Of a DNA stretch of 64,000 nucleotides, positions 53,179-61,881 are shown piece by piece (positions within the stretch are counted from its first letter, which is position 1; each line of letters opens with the position of its first letter). The DNA is from Geomesophilobacter sediminis (lineage in GTDB: Bacteria; Desulfobacterota; Desulfuromonadia; Geobacterales; Geobacteraceae), in NCBI RefSeq assembly GCF_016458275.1, contig NZ_JAEMHM010000001.1, positions 62,001-126,000 on the forward strand, written 5' to 3'. The notes under the pieces were generated by a model. That model worked only from the letters and a program-made list of their open reading frames with translations, ran no database searches and was not told the DNA's origin. A program made the position numbers and the translations under genes.

Positions 53179-54357
53179 TTGAAAGTTGCCTTCCTTACCT
53201 TTTCCATCTCCCGCGACGCAGGTGGCCTTTTGGGGAGTATGCAGCCGCTGTCCCGCCATCTCGCCCGGTCGGGAGTTGACATGAGCGTGTTGGCGCTTGA
53301 AGATCGTTTTTCGGCCGCAGATGCCCCCCAGTGGCATCCGCTTAAACCGCTCTGCTTTTCCACCTCAGGGCCGGTCACCTTCGGCTATGCTAAGGGACTC
53401 CTTCCCGGCCTGGAACAGGTGAACCCGGATCTGATCCATAACCACGGACTGTGGAAGTACACCTCCGTTGTCACCCAAAACTACTGTGGCAAAGCTAAAA
53501 AGCCATATCTGGTTTCTACCCACGGGATGCTCAATCCTCAGGCGCTGGGGATCAATAACTGGAAAAAAAAGGTTGGCGCGCTGCTCTACGAAAATCGTCA
53601 CCTCAGGTCCGCCTCTTGTATTCACGCGCTGAGCTTGGCGGAGGCTAGGATGGTGAAAGCGTACGGAGTGACGGTTCCGATCTGCCAAATTCCGAATGGG
53701 ATTGATTTGCCGCCCGCCGAGGCTGAGTTTTCCCCTCCCCCGTGGCTGGGGCGGGTGCCCCAGGGAAGACGGGTGCTTTTGTACCTGGGGCGCATCCATC
53801 CTATCAAGGGGATTGACAACTTGGTCGACGGTTGGTCGCTGCTCAAACGGAAAGCGGGGGGGGGGGGCTCGAACTGGACCTTGGTGATAGCCGGCTGGGG
53901 GCAGCATGGTCACGAATCCACTCTTGCCACCCGCGCCACTGAGCTTGGGCTGGGAGACGACATCCTGTTTCTCGGGCCGCAGTACGGTGACAGCAAGGCT
54001 TCCTGTTACCACTTCGCCGATGGTTTTGTCCTCCCTTCGTTGAGCGAGGCGTTTCCGATGGTGGTTTTGGAGGCTTGGGCTTACGGAAAGCCGGTGCTCA
54101 TGACCCCGCAATGCAACGTCCCGGAAGGGTTCGCGGCCCGTGCCGCTTTGAGGATAGAGCCCGAACCCAGAGCTATCGCTGATGGCCTCGCCACCTTTTT
54201 TGAGATGGATGATGCTGAGCGCAGGTCGATTGGTGCCCACGGACTCGAACTGGTGCGAACTCGATTTACCTGGGGAAAAATTGCCTCCGAAATGAGGTCC
54301 GCATACGAGTGGCTTCTGGGCGGAGGTTCCCCTCCCCCCTGTATCCTCACAGATTAG
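53179..54357 (+). CDS. Glycosyltransferase family 4
   Basis: The 392-residue GT4 protein starts at TTG 53179, with GAGGAGG five bases upstream, giving the expected MKVAFLTFSISRDAGGLLGSM start. LVSTHGMLNPQAL, LLYLGRIHPIKGIDNLVDGW, LVIAGWGQHGH and FVLPSLSEAFPMVVLEAWAYG are typical of the family. The linker KRKAGGGGSNW is encoded by a 12-base G run (53856-53867). A length change there would truncate the donor-binding domain. Confidence 0.92.
   Translation: MKVAFLTFSISRDAGGLLGSMQPLSRHLARSGVDMSVLALEDRFSAADAPQWHPLKPLCFSTSGPVTFGYAKGLLPGLEQVNPDLIHNHGLWKYTSVVTQNYCGKAKKPYLVSTHGMLNPQALGINNWKKKVGALLYENRHLRSASCIHALSLAEARMVKAYGVTVPICQIPNGIDLPPAEAEFSPPPWLGRVPQGRRVLLYLGRIHPIKGIDNLVDGWSLLKRKAGGGGSNWTLVIAGWGQHGHESTLATRATELGLGDDILFLGPQYGDSKASCYHFADGFVLPSLSEAFPMVVLEAWAYGKPVLMTPQCNVPEGFAARAALRIEPEPRAIADGLATFFEMDDAERRSIGAHGLELVRTRFTWGKIASEMRSAYEWLLGGGSPPPCILTD
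53856..53867 (+). repeat. 12-base poly-G tract inside a GT4 gene
   Basis: Twelve consecutive G encode the Gly-rich part of KRKAGGGGSNW, a variable loop, in the current in-frame (ON) length. Confidence 0.85.
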
Positions 54358-54508
54358 TGCCGCGGCGTGTTTCCCCGGATGAGGGTTCAACCTCGGGGAT
54401 CGAGCCTACTGGTCCGGGGGAAGCTGGAGGCCAACGCCGACTGTTCGGCAGCAGAACAAAGGAAGAGTCAGGGTTTTAAGGCATTCAACGGCAAGGAGTG
54501 TTGTTTTC

Positions 54509-55672
54509 ATGGTTACCTCTCACCTCAAATTGCATACGATGGTCCGCGACAAAAGGCTTCTTTTCGGCGTGCCGACGCTGGTGATTTTTCTGTTGATTCT
54601 GGTTGATTTCTGTGTCATTTCCTGGCAGAAGGCCCTGACCCAGCAGCGGCAGCAAAATCTTTTGATCTCGGCTCCGCAAGATCCTTCGCGGCGGACCGTG
54701 AACTGGGACATGTCGGTCGGGGAGAACCTCGAGCAGTACCTCCCGTATCTCCCCGACAGCAGCATGGGGCGACTGACGATCCTGGCGGGCATGTCACAGA
54801 TGTACGCCATCAACGACCAGAAGCCAGGCGACCGGATCATCGTCGAGCACCTCGATGCTGCTCTTTCGCCAAGCGGCATGCGCGCCTTTGGCCTGGCGGC
54901 GCCCAACATGCACAATGAAGAAGCGCTCCTGATGCTGCTCACCACCCTGAGCATACCCAAAGCCCACCCGAACTACTTCATTTATGGCGTCTGCTTTGAC
55001 AAATTCCGTAACGTTGACCTCCGCCCCGGTCTGCAACGCCTGCTGGGCACCCGGCCTGAACTGGCGCAAATCTGGCGTGATGCGGCCCTCAGGTACCGCA
55101 ACAGGTACCCCAAGGCGGCTGAGAAAATGCTTGCTTCGCTGGCCGCCGTCGAATCCACCCAGAAAAAGGGGGAGGTTACCTTTGAAGAGCGCCTGCGCAG
55201 CAAGGTGGCATCCCTGCTCCCGCTGGTGGCTGCCCGGCAGGACCTGAACGCGGTAACCATGGGGCAACTTTTCGAACTGCGCAACTGGATGTTCCATATC
55301 ACGCCGCAGAGCAAACGGCCCATCCTGCAGTCTCGCTACCAGCTCAACCAGGAGTTTCTGGAAATGATCGCCGATGTTGCCAATGAGAACCATGTGCAGC
55401 CGATCTATTACGTTATTCCTTTGAATCCACTGGCCCGGAACCCGTACGTCCCTTCCCAGTATGCCGCCTTCAAGGTGTGGCTACAGCAGCTGTGCCAACA
55501 GAAGGCCATTCCATTCGCCAACCTCGAAGGGACCGTCCCCTCCAAGTACTGGGGGGAGTTCATGGGGGGGCCGGATTACAAACACTTCCGTGCCGAAGGC
55601 CATGCGATCACCGCCCAGGCGATCCTCAGGGAGTTCGGTCCGCTGTTGGGAAACGGGGGGAGGGCACAGTGA
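54509..55672 (+). CDS. SGNH-like O-acyltransferase partner (DltD/AlgX-like)
   Basis: The 387-residue protein has an N-terminal transmembrane helix (FGVPTLVIFLLILVDFCV) and a periplasmic domain of the DltD/AlgX class. Candidate catalytic sites are LAGMSQMYAINDQ (Ser, block I) and MGGPDYKHFRAEGHAI (Asp/His, block V). AAGGAG precedes the ATG at 54509. It overlaps the MBOAT gene that follows (GTGA), so this is a second acylation pair, in the opposite gene order to the first. Confidence 0.75.
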   Translation: MVTSHLKLHTMVRDKRLLFGVPTLVIFLLILVDFCVISWQKALTQQRQQNLLISAPQDPSRRTVNWDMSVGENLEQYLPYLPDSSMGRLTILAGMSQMYAINDQKPGDRIIVEHLDAALSPSGMRAFGLAAPNMHNEEALLMLLTTLSIPKAHPNYFIYGVCFDKFRNVDLRPGLQRLLGTRPELAQIWRDAALRYRNRYPKAAEKMLASLAAVESTQKKGEVTFEERLRSKVASLLPLVAARQDLNAVTMGQLFELRNWMFHITPQSKRPILQSRYQLNQEFLEMIADVANENHVQPIYYVIPLNPLARNPYVPSQYAAFKVWLQQLCQQKAIPFANLEGTVPSKYWGEFMGGPDYKHFRAEGHAITAQAILREFGPLLGNGGRAQ

Positions 55673-57102
55673 TCTTCACCAGCTACACCTATTTGCTTTT
55701 CCTGTCCATGGTCTTTCTGCTCTACTGGAGCATGCCACCCCGCTGGCGCAACGTGCTCTTGATCGCCGCCAGCTACTTCTTTTACAGTACCTGGGACTGG
55801 CGCTTCGGGTTCCTGCTTCTTGGGATCAGCGTTTTCAACTGGGCCTATGGCCGTTTCCTGGCCACCCGGCAGGAGGCGAACACACCTCTTGTGCTGGGGG
55901 TCCTGGTCAACCTAGTACCGTTGCTGTATTTCAAGTACACGGGATTTTTCCTTACCAACCTCGCCGCACTGGTTACCGCTGCCGGGGGAGGGTGGCACCT
56001 GGACATCCCGAAAATCATCCTCCCCCTGGGGATCTCCTTCTTTACCTTTCAAGGGGTTGCCTACCTGGTTGACGTCTGGGTCGGCGAGGAGCCGTTTCAA
56101 CGGCTGCGCGACTTCCTTCTCTTCAAGGCCTTTTGGCCGCAGCTCATCGCTGGCCCGATCATCCGGCCCCACGAGATCGCGGACCAGATCCTGGCAACGC
56201 GCCACGTGACCCAGGCTGACCTTGCTTTCGGCTGCCAGCGGATCCTGTTTGGGTTCTTCAAGAAAGTGGTGATTGCCGACGCGCTCTCCACCTACATCGA
56301 TGCAGTCTTTCTACGCGGCGCCACACCCAACGGCGTGGACGCGATTTTCGCCACCTTCGGGTTCGGGCTGCAGATCTACTTCGACTTCAGCGCCTATTCC
56401 GACATCGCCATCGGATCGGCCCGACTGTTCGGGTTCACCTTCCCTGAGAACTTTAACTGGCCGTATGCCGCGCCTTCGCCGCAGGAGTTCTGGACCCGCT
56501 GGCACATGACCTTGTCCCGTTGGATTCGGGACTACGTGTTTACACCGATCAGTTTTTCCACCCGTAACTATCCTCGGTTGGCCCTGCTCTGGTTGCTGGT
56601 GGCCATGGCGATTTGCGGGCTCTGGCATGGTGCCCAATGGACTTTCGTGGCCTGGGGATGCTGGCACGGATCCCTGCTGGTGCTGAATCAGACCGCCCTG
56701 AAAGGCATCTTCACCCTGAACCGGAAGAAGCTCTCCAAAGGCGCCTATTTCATCAGGTACCTGATCGGGTGGGGAGTGACGTACCTAATGGTCAATCTCG
56801 CCTGGGTCCTGTTCCGGGCCCAGGACATGACGTCAGCCCTTTCCATGTACCGGGCCATCTTCACTCTGAAAGGGGGCCTGCATCCGGCGGTCATGCGGGA
56901 GAACACGATGGTGTTCATCGGCGTGGTGGCCCTGGCCCTTCTGGCACTCCAAGTGGCCCGGCCCTGGCTGGAAGTAAATCTCGGCCAGCAGCGCCCCCAT
57001 CCGCTGCACATTTCCGGCCGGGCGCTCGTTTATACCGCAATGATCGTCGCGGTCATCGTCTTTGACACAAGTTCGAAGGCATTCGTGTATTTTCAGTTCT
57101 AG
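55669..57102 (+). CDS. MBOAT family O-acyltransferase (AlgI-like)
   Basis: The 477-residue protein has about 11 membrane segments and the MBOAT signature CGLWHGAQWTFVAWGCWHG. Other AlgI-like blocks are GISFFTFQGVAYLVDVW, FWPQLIAGPIIRPHE, LQIYFDFSAYSDIAIGSARL and FWTRWHMTLSRWIRDYVFTP. It resembles AlgI/PatA-type acetyl-transfer proteins more closely than the first MBOAT. GTG 55669 overlaps the SGNH stop codon. A periplasmic or outer-surface acylation role is inferred. Confidence 0.93.
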   Translation: MIFTSYTYLLFLSMVFLLYWSMPPRWRNVLLIAASYFFYSTWDWRFGFLLLGISVFNWAYGRFLATRQEANTPLVLGVLVNLVPLLYFKYTGFFLTNLAALVTAAGGGWHLDIPKIILPLGISFFTFQGVAYLVDVWVGEEPFQRLRDFLLFKAFWPQLIAGPIIRPHEIADQILATRHVTQADLAFGCQRILFGFFKKVVIADALSTYIDAVFLRGATPNGVDAIFATFGFGLQIYFDFSAYSDIAIGSARLFGFTFPENFNWPYAAPSPQEFWTRWHMTLSRWIRDYVFTPISFSTRNYPRLALLWLLVAMAICGLWHGAQWTFVAWGCWHGSLLVLNQTALKGIFTLNRKKLSKGAYFIRYLIGWGVTYLMVNLAWVLFRAQDMTSALSMYRAIFTLKGGLHPAVMRENTMVFIGVVALALLALQVARPWLEVNLGQQRPHPLHISGRALVYTAMIVAVIVFDTSSKAFVYFQF

Positions 57103-57240
57103 CAGTCGTTCCGACTCGAGGGCCTGGAGGTGCCGAACCCTCATCTGCTTGGGATTGCGACCGGAGACGACGTGTCTGCTCAACCAGCAGTTCATCCAAA
57201 AAATTCTTTTTTTAACTTTTTGATCGGGAGGTTACTACTC

Positions 57241-58998
57241 ATGGCACGCATCCTCGGCATTAATGCCTATCACGGAGATTCCTCGGCCTGTCTGGTCGTC
57301 GACGGCAAACTGGTTGCTGCAGCGGAGGAGGAACGCTTCCGCCGGATCAAGCACTGGGCCGGCTTTCCCTCCGAGGCGATCAAGTACTGCCTCGCCGAGG
57401 CCGGGATCGGGATCGCCGAGGTGGACCACGTCGCGCTCAACCGCAACCCGAGCGCGAACCTGCTGAAAAAGGCGCTGTTCGCCTTCTCCAAACGCCCGAG
57501 CCTCGCAGCGATCAAGGACCGCCTTTCCAACGCCGGCAAGATCAAGGACGTGAAAACCGCCCTGGCCGAGGCGCTCGGCGTCTCCGCCGACAAGGTCCGC
57601 GCCGAGATCCATAACGTCGAGCACCACTTAGCCCACCTGGGGAGCTCCTTTTTCGTCTCTCCCTTCGACGAGGCGGCGGTGGTCTCGGTGGACGGCTTCG
57701 GCGACTTCGTGAGCACCATGTGGGGGACCGGGAAAGGGGGGCGGATCAGCGTCCGCGACCAGGTGAATTTCCCCCACTCCCTGGGGCTTTTCTACTTGGC
57801 CATGACCCAGTATCTCGGCTTTCCCCACTACGGCGACGAATACAAGGTGATGGGGCTTGCGCCCTACGGGAAACCGACCGAGATGGACAAGATGCGCCAG
57901 ATCGTGAAGCTTCTCCCGAAGGGACGCTTCGAGCTCGATCTTGACTACTTCCTGCACCACTCGGAAGGAGTCTCCATGGTTTGGGACGACGGCGAGCCCA
58001 AGATCGGGACCGTCTTCTCCCAAAAGCTCGTGGAACTGCTCGGGCCGGCACGCGGCAAGGACGAACCCCTCACCGACTACCACAAAAACCTTGCCGCCTC
58101 GCTGCAGGAGATGTACGAGGAGGCCTTCTTCCACCTCCTCGACGAGGTGCACCGGGAGACCGGGAGCAATAACCTCTGCCTGGCCGGCGGCTGCGCCATG
58201 AACTCGGTCGCCAACGGGAAGGTCTTCGAAAAGAGCGCCTTTCGCGAACTCTACATCCAGTCCGCCGCCGGCGACGGGGGCGGGGCCATCGGGGCCGCCT
58301 TCTGCGTCTGGAACCAGGAGCTCGGTCAGCCGCGCGGCTTCGTCATGGACCACGCCTACCTGGGGTGCGGCTTTTCCCGTGATGACATCAAGGCCCGCCT
58401 GGACGGCAAGCAGGCGGAACTTGCCGCGGAGGGGTGCCGCGTCGAGCTGATCGAGGACGAAGCCGAGCTTTGCCGGCGCACCGCCGAGCGGGTCGCCGAG
58501 GGGAAGGTGATCGGCTGGTTCCAGGGCCGGATGGAGTGGGGTCCGCGCGCCCTGGGGAACCGCTCCATCGTCTGCGACCCGCGCCGTGCCGACATGAAGG
58601 ACATCCTGAACCTCAAGATCAAGCGCCGGGAGTCCTTCCGCCCCTTCGCCCCCTCCATCATGCGCGAGGCGGTCGGAGAGTGGTTCGAGACCGACTACGA
58701 CGTCCCCTTCATGCTGCAGGTCTACCAGATCCGCCCCGAGAAGCGCTCCCTCATCCCGGCGGTCACCCACGTGAACGGCTCCGGGCGCCTGCAGAGCGTG
58801 ACCGAGGCGCAAAACCCCCGCTACTACCGGCTGATCAAGGCGTTTCAGGCTAAGACCGGCGTCCCGACCGTGCTCAACACCTCGTTCAACGAGAACGAGC
58901 CGGTGGTTTGCACTCCGAAGGAGGCCCTGGACTGCTTCTTGCGGACCAAGATGGACGTCCTGGTCTTGGGGGACTTTTTCGTCGAGCGCAAGGGGTAG
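57241..58998 (+). CDS. Carbamoyltransferase (NodU/CmcH family)
   Basis: The 585-residue protein belongs to the O-carbamoyltransferase family. The N-terminal Kae1-like domain shows ILGINAYHGDSSACLVVDG, HHLAHLGSSFFVSPFDEAAVVS and LCLAGGCAMNSVANGK; the C-terminal YrdC-like part shows GRMEWGPRALGNRSI, RESFRPFAPSIM and PTVLNTSFNENEPVV. It transfers a carbamoyl group from carbamoyl phosphate, via ATP, to a sugar hydroxyl. ATG 57241 follows GGGAGG and opens at the conserved MARILGINAYHGD. From here on GC content rises again relative to 29.8-57 kb. Confidence 0.95.
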   Translation: MARILGINAYHGDSSACLVVDGKLVAAAEEERFRRIKHWAGFPSEAIKYCLAEAGIGIAEVDHVALNRNPSANLLKKALFAFSKRPSLAAIKDRLSNAGKIKDVKTALAEALGVSADKVRAEIHNVEHHLAHLGSSFFVSPFDEAAVVSVDGFGDFVSTMWGTGKGGRISVRDQVNFPHSLGLFYLAMTQYLGFPHYGDEYKVMGLAPYGKPTEMDKMRQIVKLLPKGRFELDLDYFLHHSEGVSMVWDDGEPKIGTVFSQKLVELLGPARGKDEPLTDYHKNLAASLQEMYEEAFFHLLDEVHRETGSNNLCLAGGCAMNSVANGKVFEKSAFRELYIQSAAGDGGGAIGAAFCVWNQELGQPRGFVMDHAYLGCGFSRDDIKARLDGKQAELAAEGCRVELIEDEAELCRRTAERVAEGKVIGWFQGRMEWGPRALGNRSIVCDPRRADMKDILNLKIKRRESFRPFAPSIMREAVGEWFETDYDVPFMLQVYQIRPEKRSLIPAVTHVNGSGRLQSVTEAQNPRYYRLIKAFQAKTGVPTVLNTSFNENEPVVCTPKEALDCFLRTKMDVLVLGDFFVERKG

Positions 58999-59007
58999 GC
59001 TTTCCAC

Positions 59008-59757
59008 GTGCGATTCTCCATCATCACGGCTACCTTCAACTCCGCGGCCACCGTCGCTGATTGCCTGCAAAGTGTGGCCGGCCAGACCGTCCCCGCCGAG
59101 CACATCGTCATCGACGGCGCTTCACGCGACGCCACCGTCGCGCTGGTGCGCCAGTTGGCCCCTGCCGCGCGGATCCTCTCCGAGCCGGACGAGGGGATCT
59201 ACGACGCCATGAACAAGGGGATCGCCCTGGCGACCGGCGACATCGTGGGGATCCTCAATTCGGACGATTTCTACCCGGATGGCCAGGTGCTGGAGAAGGT
59301 GCGAGCGCTCTTCGAGGATCCAGGCGTGGACGCGGTCTTCGCCGATCTCGTCTTCGTGCGTCCGGAGGACCTGGAGCGGGTGGTCCGCTACTGCTCCGGG
59401 GCCCGCTTCACCCCCGATCAGTTCGCCTGGGGATGGATGCCGCCGCACCCGACCTTCTTCGTCCGCCGGAGGCTCTACGAAAAGTACGGGAGCTTCCGGA
59501 CCGACTACCGGATCGCCGCGGATTTCGAGCTGACCGCGCGCTTTCTCTACCGGCACCGGGCCCGCTACGCCTACCTCCCCGAGGTGATCGTCAAGATGCG
59601 CACCGGAGGGGTGAGCACGCGCAACCTCAAGAGCAACCTCATCCTCAACCGGGAGATTCTCCGGGCCTGTGCGGAAAACGGCATCCGGACCAACATCCTC
59701 AAGGTGTACGCCAAGTACTTCCGCAAGGTGGGACAACTTATCGCGAGGCCGGCATGA
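59008..59757 (+). CDS. Glycosyltransferase family 2
   Basis: The 249-residue protein is a GT-A fold family 2 glycosyltransferase: FSIITATFNSAATVADCLQS at the N terminus, HIVIDGASRDATV, GIYDAMNKGIALATGD and ILNSDDFYPDG (DxD-like). GWMPPHPTFFVRRRLYEKYG lies in the acceptor region, as in WcaA-type transferases. GTG 59008 starts the gene nine bases after the carbamoyltransferase stop. It overlaps the next gene (ATGA). Confidence 0.92.
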   Translation: MRFSIITATFNSAATVADCLQSVAGQTVPAEHIVIDGASRDATVALVRQLAPAARILSEPDEGIYDAMNKGIALATGDIVGILNSDDFYPDGQVLEKVRALFEDPGVDAVFADLVFVRPEDLERVVRYCSGARFTPDQFAWGWMPPHPTFFVRRRLYEKYGSFRTDYRIAADFELTARFLYRHRARYAYLPEVIVKMRTGGVSTRNLKSNLILNREILRACAENGIRTNILKVYAKYFRKVGQLIARPA

Positions 59758-60707
59758 ACCTCTTCGTCACCGGCGCGACCGGTTTCGTCGGAAACGCGCT
59801 TTTGGCCCGGTTCTCCCGGGAGCCGGTAACCGTTACCGCCGCCGTCCTGGAAGGGGAGGATGCCTCACACCTCCCGGAGGCCGTGCGCCGGGCGGTGGTC
59901 CCCCCGCTGAGGCCGGACTGCGACTACGCCGGGGCGCTGGCCGGGGCGGAGGTGGTGATCCACCTGGCGGCGCGGGTCCACATCATGCGGGACACCGCCG
60001 CCGATCCTTTGGAGGAGTTCCGCAAGGTGAACCTCCATGGTACCGAGCGCCTGGCCCGCCAGGCGGCCGCCGCCGGGGTGCGCCGCTTCGTCTACGTGAG
60101 CACGGTCAAGGTGCTCGGGGAGGAAAGTCCGACCCCGTACCGCGCGGAGGATCCGTATCGGCCGCTCGACCCTTACGGGGTGAGCAAGGCGGAGTCCGAG
60201 GTGGCGCTCAAACGGGTGGCCGAGGAGACCGGCTTAGAAGTGGTGATCCTGCGTCCCCCTCTGGTGTACGGTCCCGGAGTGAAGGCGAACTTTTTGGCCC
60301 TCATGAAGGCTGTGCAGCGGGGTGTTCCGTTGCCGCTGGCAAGCCTCTCCAACCGGCGCAGCCTGGTGTACGTCGGCAATCTGGCCGATGCCCTGGCGGC
60401 GTGCGCTCTGCATCCCGCTGCGGCGGGGGAGACGTTTTTGGTCAGCGATGGCGAGGCCGTCTCGACCGCTGATTTGGTGCGCCGGATGGCCGCGGCTTTG
60501 GACCGAAGAGCGCATCTGCTTCCGGTACCGGAAGCTCTGTTGCGGCAGGTCGGACGACTCCTGGGGCGGTCCGCGGCGGTTGACCGGGTGGCCGGCTCGC
60601 TTCAGATCGATAGCAGCAAGATCACCCGCATCCTCGGCTGGCAACCACCCTTCACCTTGCAACAGGGACTGGCGGCGACGGCAGAATGGCTGAAAAAGCA
60701 GTTTTGA
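59754..60707 (+). CDS. NDP-sugar 4-ketoreductase/epimerase (SDR family, WbpV-like)
   Basis: The 317-residue SDR enzyme has the nucleotide site FVTGATGFVGNALL and the catalytic YxxxK in DPYGVSKAE. Ser/Thr in VYVSTVKVLGE also fits. Members next to WbpM-type dehydratases and a PglC/WbpL-type transferase reduce UDP-4-keto-6-deoxy-GlcNAc to UDP-QuiNAc or UDP-FucNAc, which matches this neighbourhood. Its stop codon lies inside the first heptad of the next repeat element. Confidence 0.85.
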   Translation: MNLFVTGATGFVGNALLARFSREPVTVTAAVLEGEDASHLPEAVRRAVVPPLRPDCDYAGALAGAEVVIHLAARVHIMRDTAADPLEEFRKVNLHGTERLARQAAAAGVRRFVYVSTVKVLGEESPTPYRAEDPYRPLDPYGVSKAESEVALKRVAEETGLEVVILRPPLVYGPGVKANFLALMKAVQRGVPLPLASLSNRRSLVYVGNLADALAACALHPAAAGETFLVSDGEAVSTADLVRRMAAALDRRAHLLPVPEALLRQVGRLLGRSAAVDRVAGSLQIDSSKITRILGWQPPFTLQQGLAATAEWLKKQF

Positions 60708-61169
60708 GTTTTGGGTTTTGGGTTCTGGGTTCTGAGTTTTTCTGCCGGAGGAACGGTGCGTATGCAGAAGAGTCTGGTGAAAGAAAAGAGCTACGCCTTC
60801 GCCCTGAACGTGATCGAATTCTGCAGACTGTTGACTGAGCAGAGAGAATTTGTCTTGTCCAAACAGCTGCTGCGTGCTGGGACGAGTATCGGCGCAAATA
60901 TAGAAGAAGCTCTGGCAGGGCAGAGCCGGGCAGATTTTATTGCAAAAATGTCAATTGCTTCTAAAGAGGCACGGGAATCGAATTACTGGTTGCGTTTGTT
61001 TCGCGACAGCAAACTATCCACACTAAGACAGCTGCAGCCTCTTCTTAACGAGTCGGACGCACTGATCAACATGCTGACGGCAATCGTAAAGACTGCTACC
61101 ACAAAGCAAGTGACAAAAGTATCCGGTAACGAGAAAACAACTCAAAACGCAAAACCCAAAACTCAAAAC
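60701..61169. mobile_element. Putative cassette: S23 gene within inverted heptad repeats (GTTTTGA type)
   Basis: The left arm (60701-60742) reads GTTTTGA, GTTTTGG, GTTTTGG, GTTCTGG, GTTCTGA, GTTTTTC. The right arm (61133-61169) is its inverse, reading on the minus strand GTTTTGA, GTTTTGG, GTTTTGC, GTTTTGA, GTTGTTTTC. The left arm begins inside the SDR stop codon and the right arm ends two bases before the start of the sugar transferase gene. One gene of the S23 family lies inside. It repeats the arrangement at 25547-26026 with a different heptad sequence. Confidence 0.6.
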
Positions 61170-61175
61170 AAATGA
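60762..61175 (+). CDS. S23-type four-helix-bundle protein
   Basis: The 137-residue protein belongs to the four-helix-bundle S23 / intervening-sequence protein family, with the core QLLRAGTSIGANIEEALAGQS and helices EKSYAFALNVIEFCRLL and KEARESNYWLRLFRDS. The C-terminal tail (NEKTTQNAKPKTQNK) is encoded by the right arm of the heptad repeat, so the gene reads into the repeat. ATG 60762 with GGAGG upstream was chosen; GTG 60756 is possible. It looks lower in GC than its neighbours. The stop overlaps the next start (ATGA). Confidence 0.85.
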   Translation: MQKSLVKEKSYAFALNVIEFCRLLTEQREFVLSKQLLRAGTSIGANIEEALAGQSRADFIAKMSIASKEARESNYWLRLFRDSKLSTLRQLQPLLNESDALINMLTAIVKTATTKQVTKVSGNEKTTQNAKPKTQNK

Positions 61176-61732
61176 AGCGAACTTTCGACATAGCCCTTTC
61201 CCTGTTTTTGCTTTCCATCTGTGCTGTTCCCATGCTTGTTGTGGCGGTCGCGGTGCAGCTGACCTCCAGGGGGCCGGCGCTGTACTGGTCGGACCGGGTC
61301 GGGCGGGACAACCGTATCTTCCGGATGCCCAAGTTCCGGACCATGCGGATCGACACCCCGGCGGTGGCAACCCACCTTCTGAACGATCCGTCGCGGTTTC
61401 TCACCCCGATCGGCGGTTTCCTCCGGAAGTCGAGCCTGGACGAGCTCCCCCAGCTTTTGAGCATCCTGTGCGGGGACATGAGCTTCGTCGGTCCCCGTCC
61501 CGCCCTTTTCAACCAGGACGACCTGATCGCGCTGCGCACCGAGAAGGGGGTGCACCGGATTACTCCCGGCCTTACTGGCTGGGCCCAGATCAATGGACGC
61601 GACGAGCTACCCATTCCGGTGAAGGTCGACTTCGACGCTTATTACCTGCAGCACCGCTCGTTGTTGCTGGACCTCCGGATCATGTTCCTAACCTTCGTCA
61701 AGGTGCTGCGCAGCGAAGGGGTGAAGCATTAA
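61172..61732 (+). CDS. Initiating phosphoglycosyl transferase (PglC/WcaJ C-terminal family)
   Basis: The 186-residue protein is a monotopic phosphoglycosyl transferase: one N-terminal re-entrant hydrophobic segment (DIALSLFLLSICAVPMLVVA), then RVGRDNRIFRMPKFRTMR, RKSSLDELPQLLSILCGDMSFVGPRP and ITPGLTGWAQINGR. It transfers a sugar phosphate from UDP-sugar to undecaprenyl phosphate, starting the repeat unit. The short form fits PglC-type enzymes, which use diNAcBac or a related 6-deoxy amino sugar. This agrees with the dehydratase and reductase beside it. Confidence 0.94.
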   Translation: MKRTFDIALSLFLLSICAVPMLVVAVAVQLTSRGPALYWSDRVGRDNRIFRMPKFRTMRIDTPAVATHLLNDPSRFLTPIGGFLRKSSLDELPQLLSILCGDMSFVGPRPALFNQDDLIALRTEKGVHRITPGLTGWAQINGRDELPIPVKVDFDAYYLQHRSLLLDLRIMFLTFVKVLRSEGVKH

Positions 61733-61790
61733 CAGCCTGATCAGTGTAAGGTGTTTTGGGTATTACTTCTGTTAAAGTTGATCTAATGCA

Positions 61791-61818
61791 TTGCTTTTTA
61801 TGGTTTAGATGCTATATT
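61791..61818 (+). promoter_or_regulatory. Candidate promoter of the dehydratase gene
   Basis: TTGCTT (61791-61796) and TATATT (61813-61818) are separated by 16 bases in an AT-rich gap, about 65 bases upstream of the dehydratase ATG. Confidence 0.5.
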
Positions 61819-61881
61819 AGCCCCCTGTCACACTCGGCTTTGAATTACAGCAGTTCTTCGTTTTGCTTTTGAGGGGGGTGT

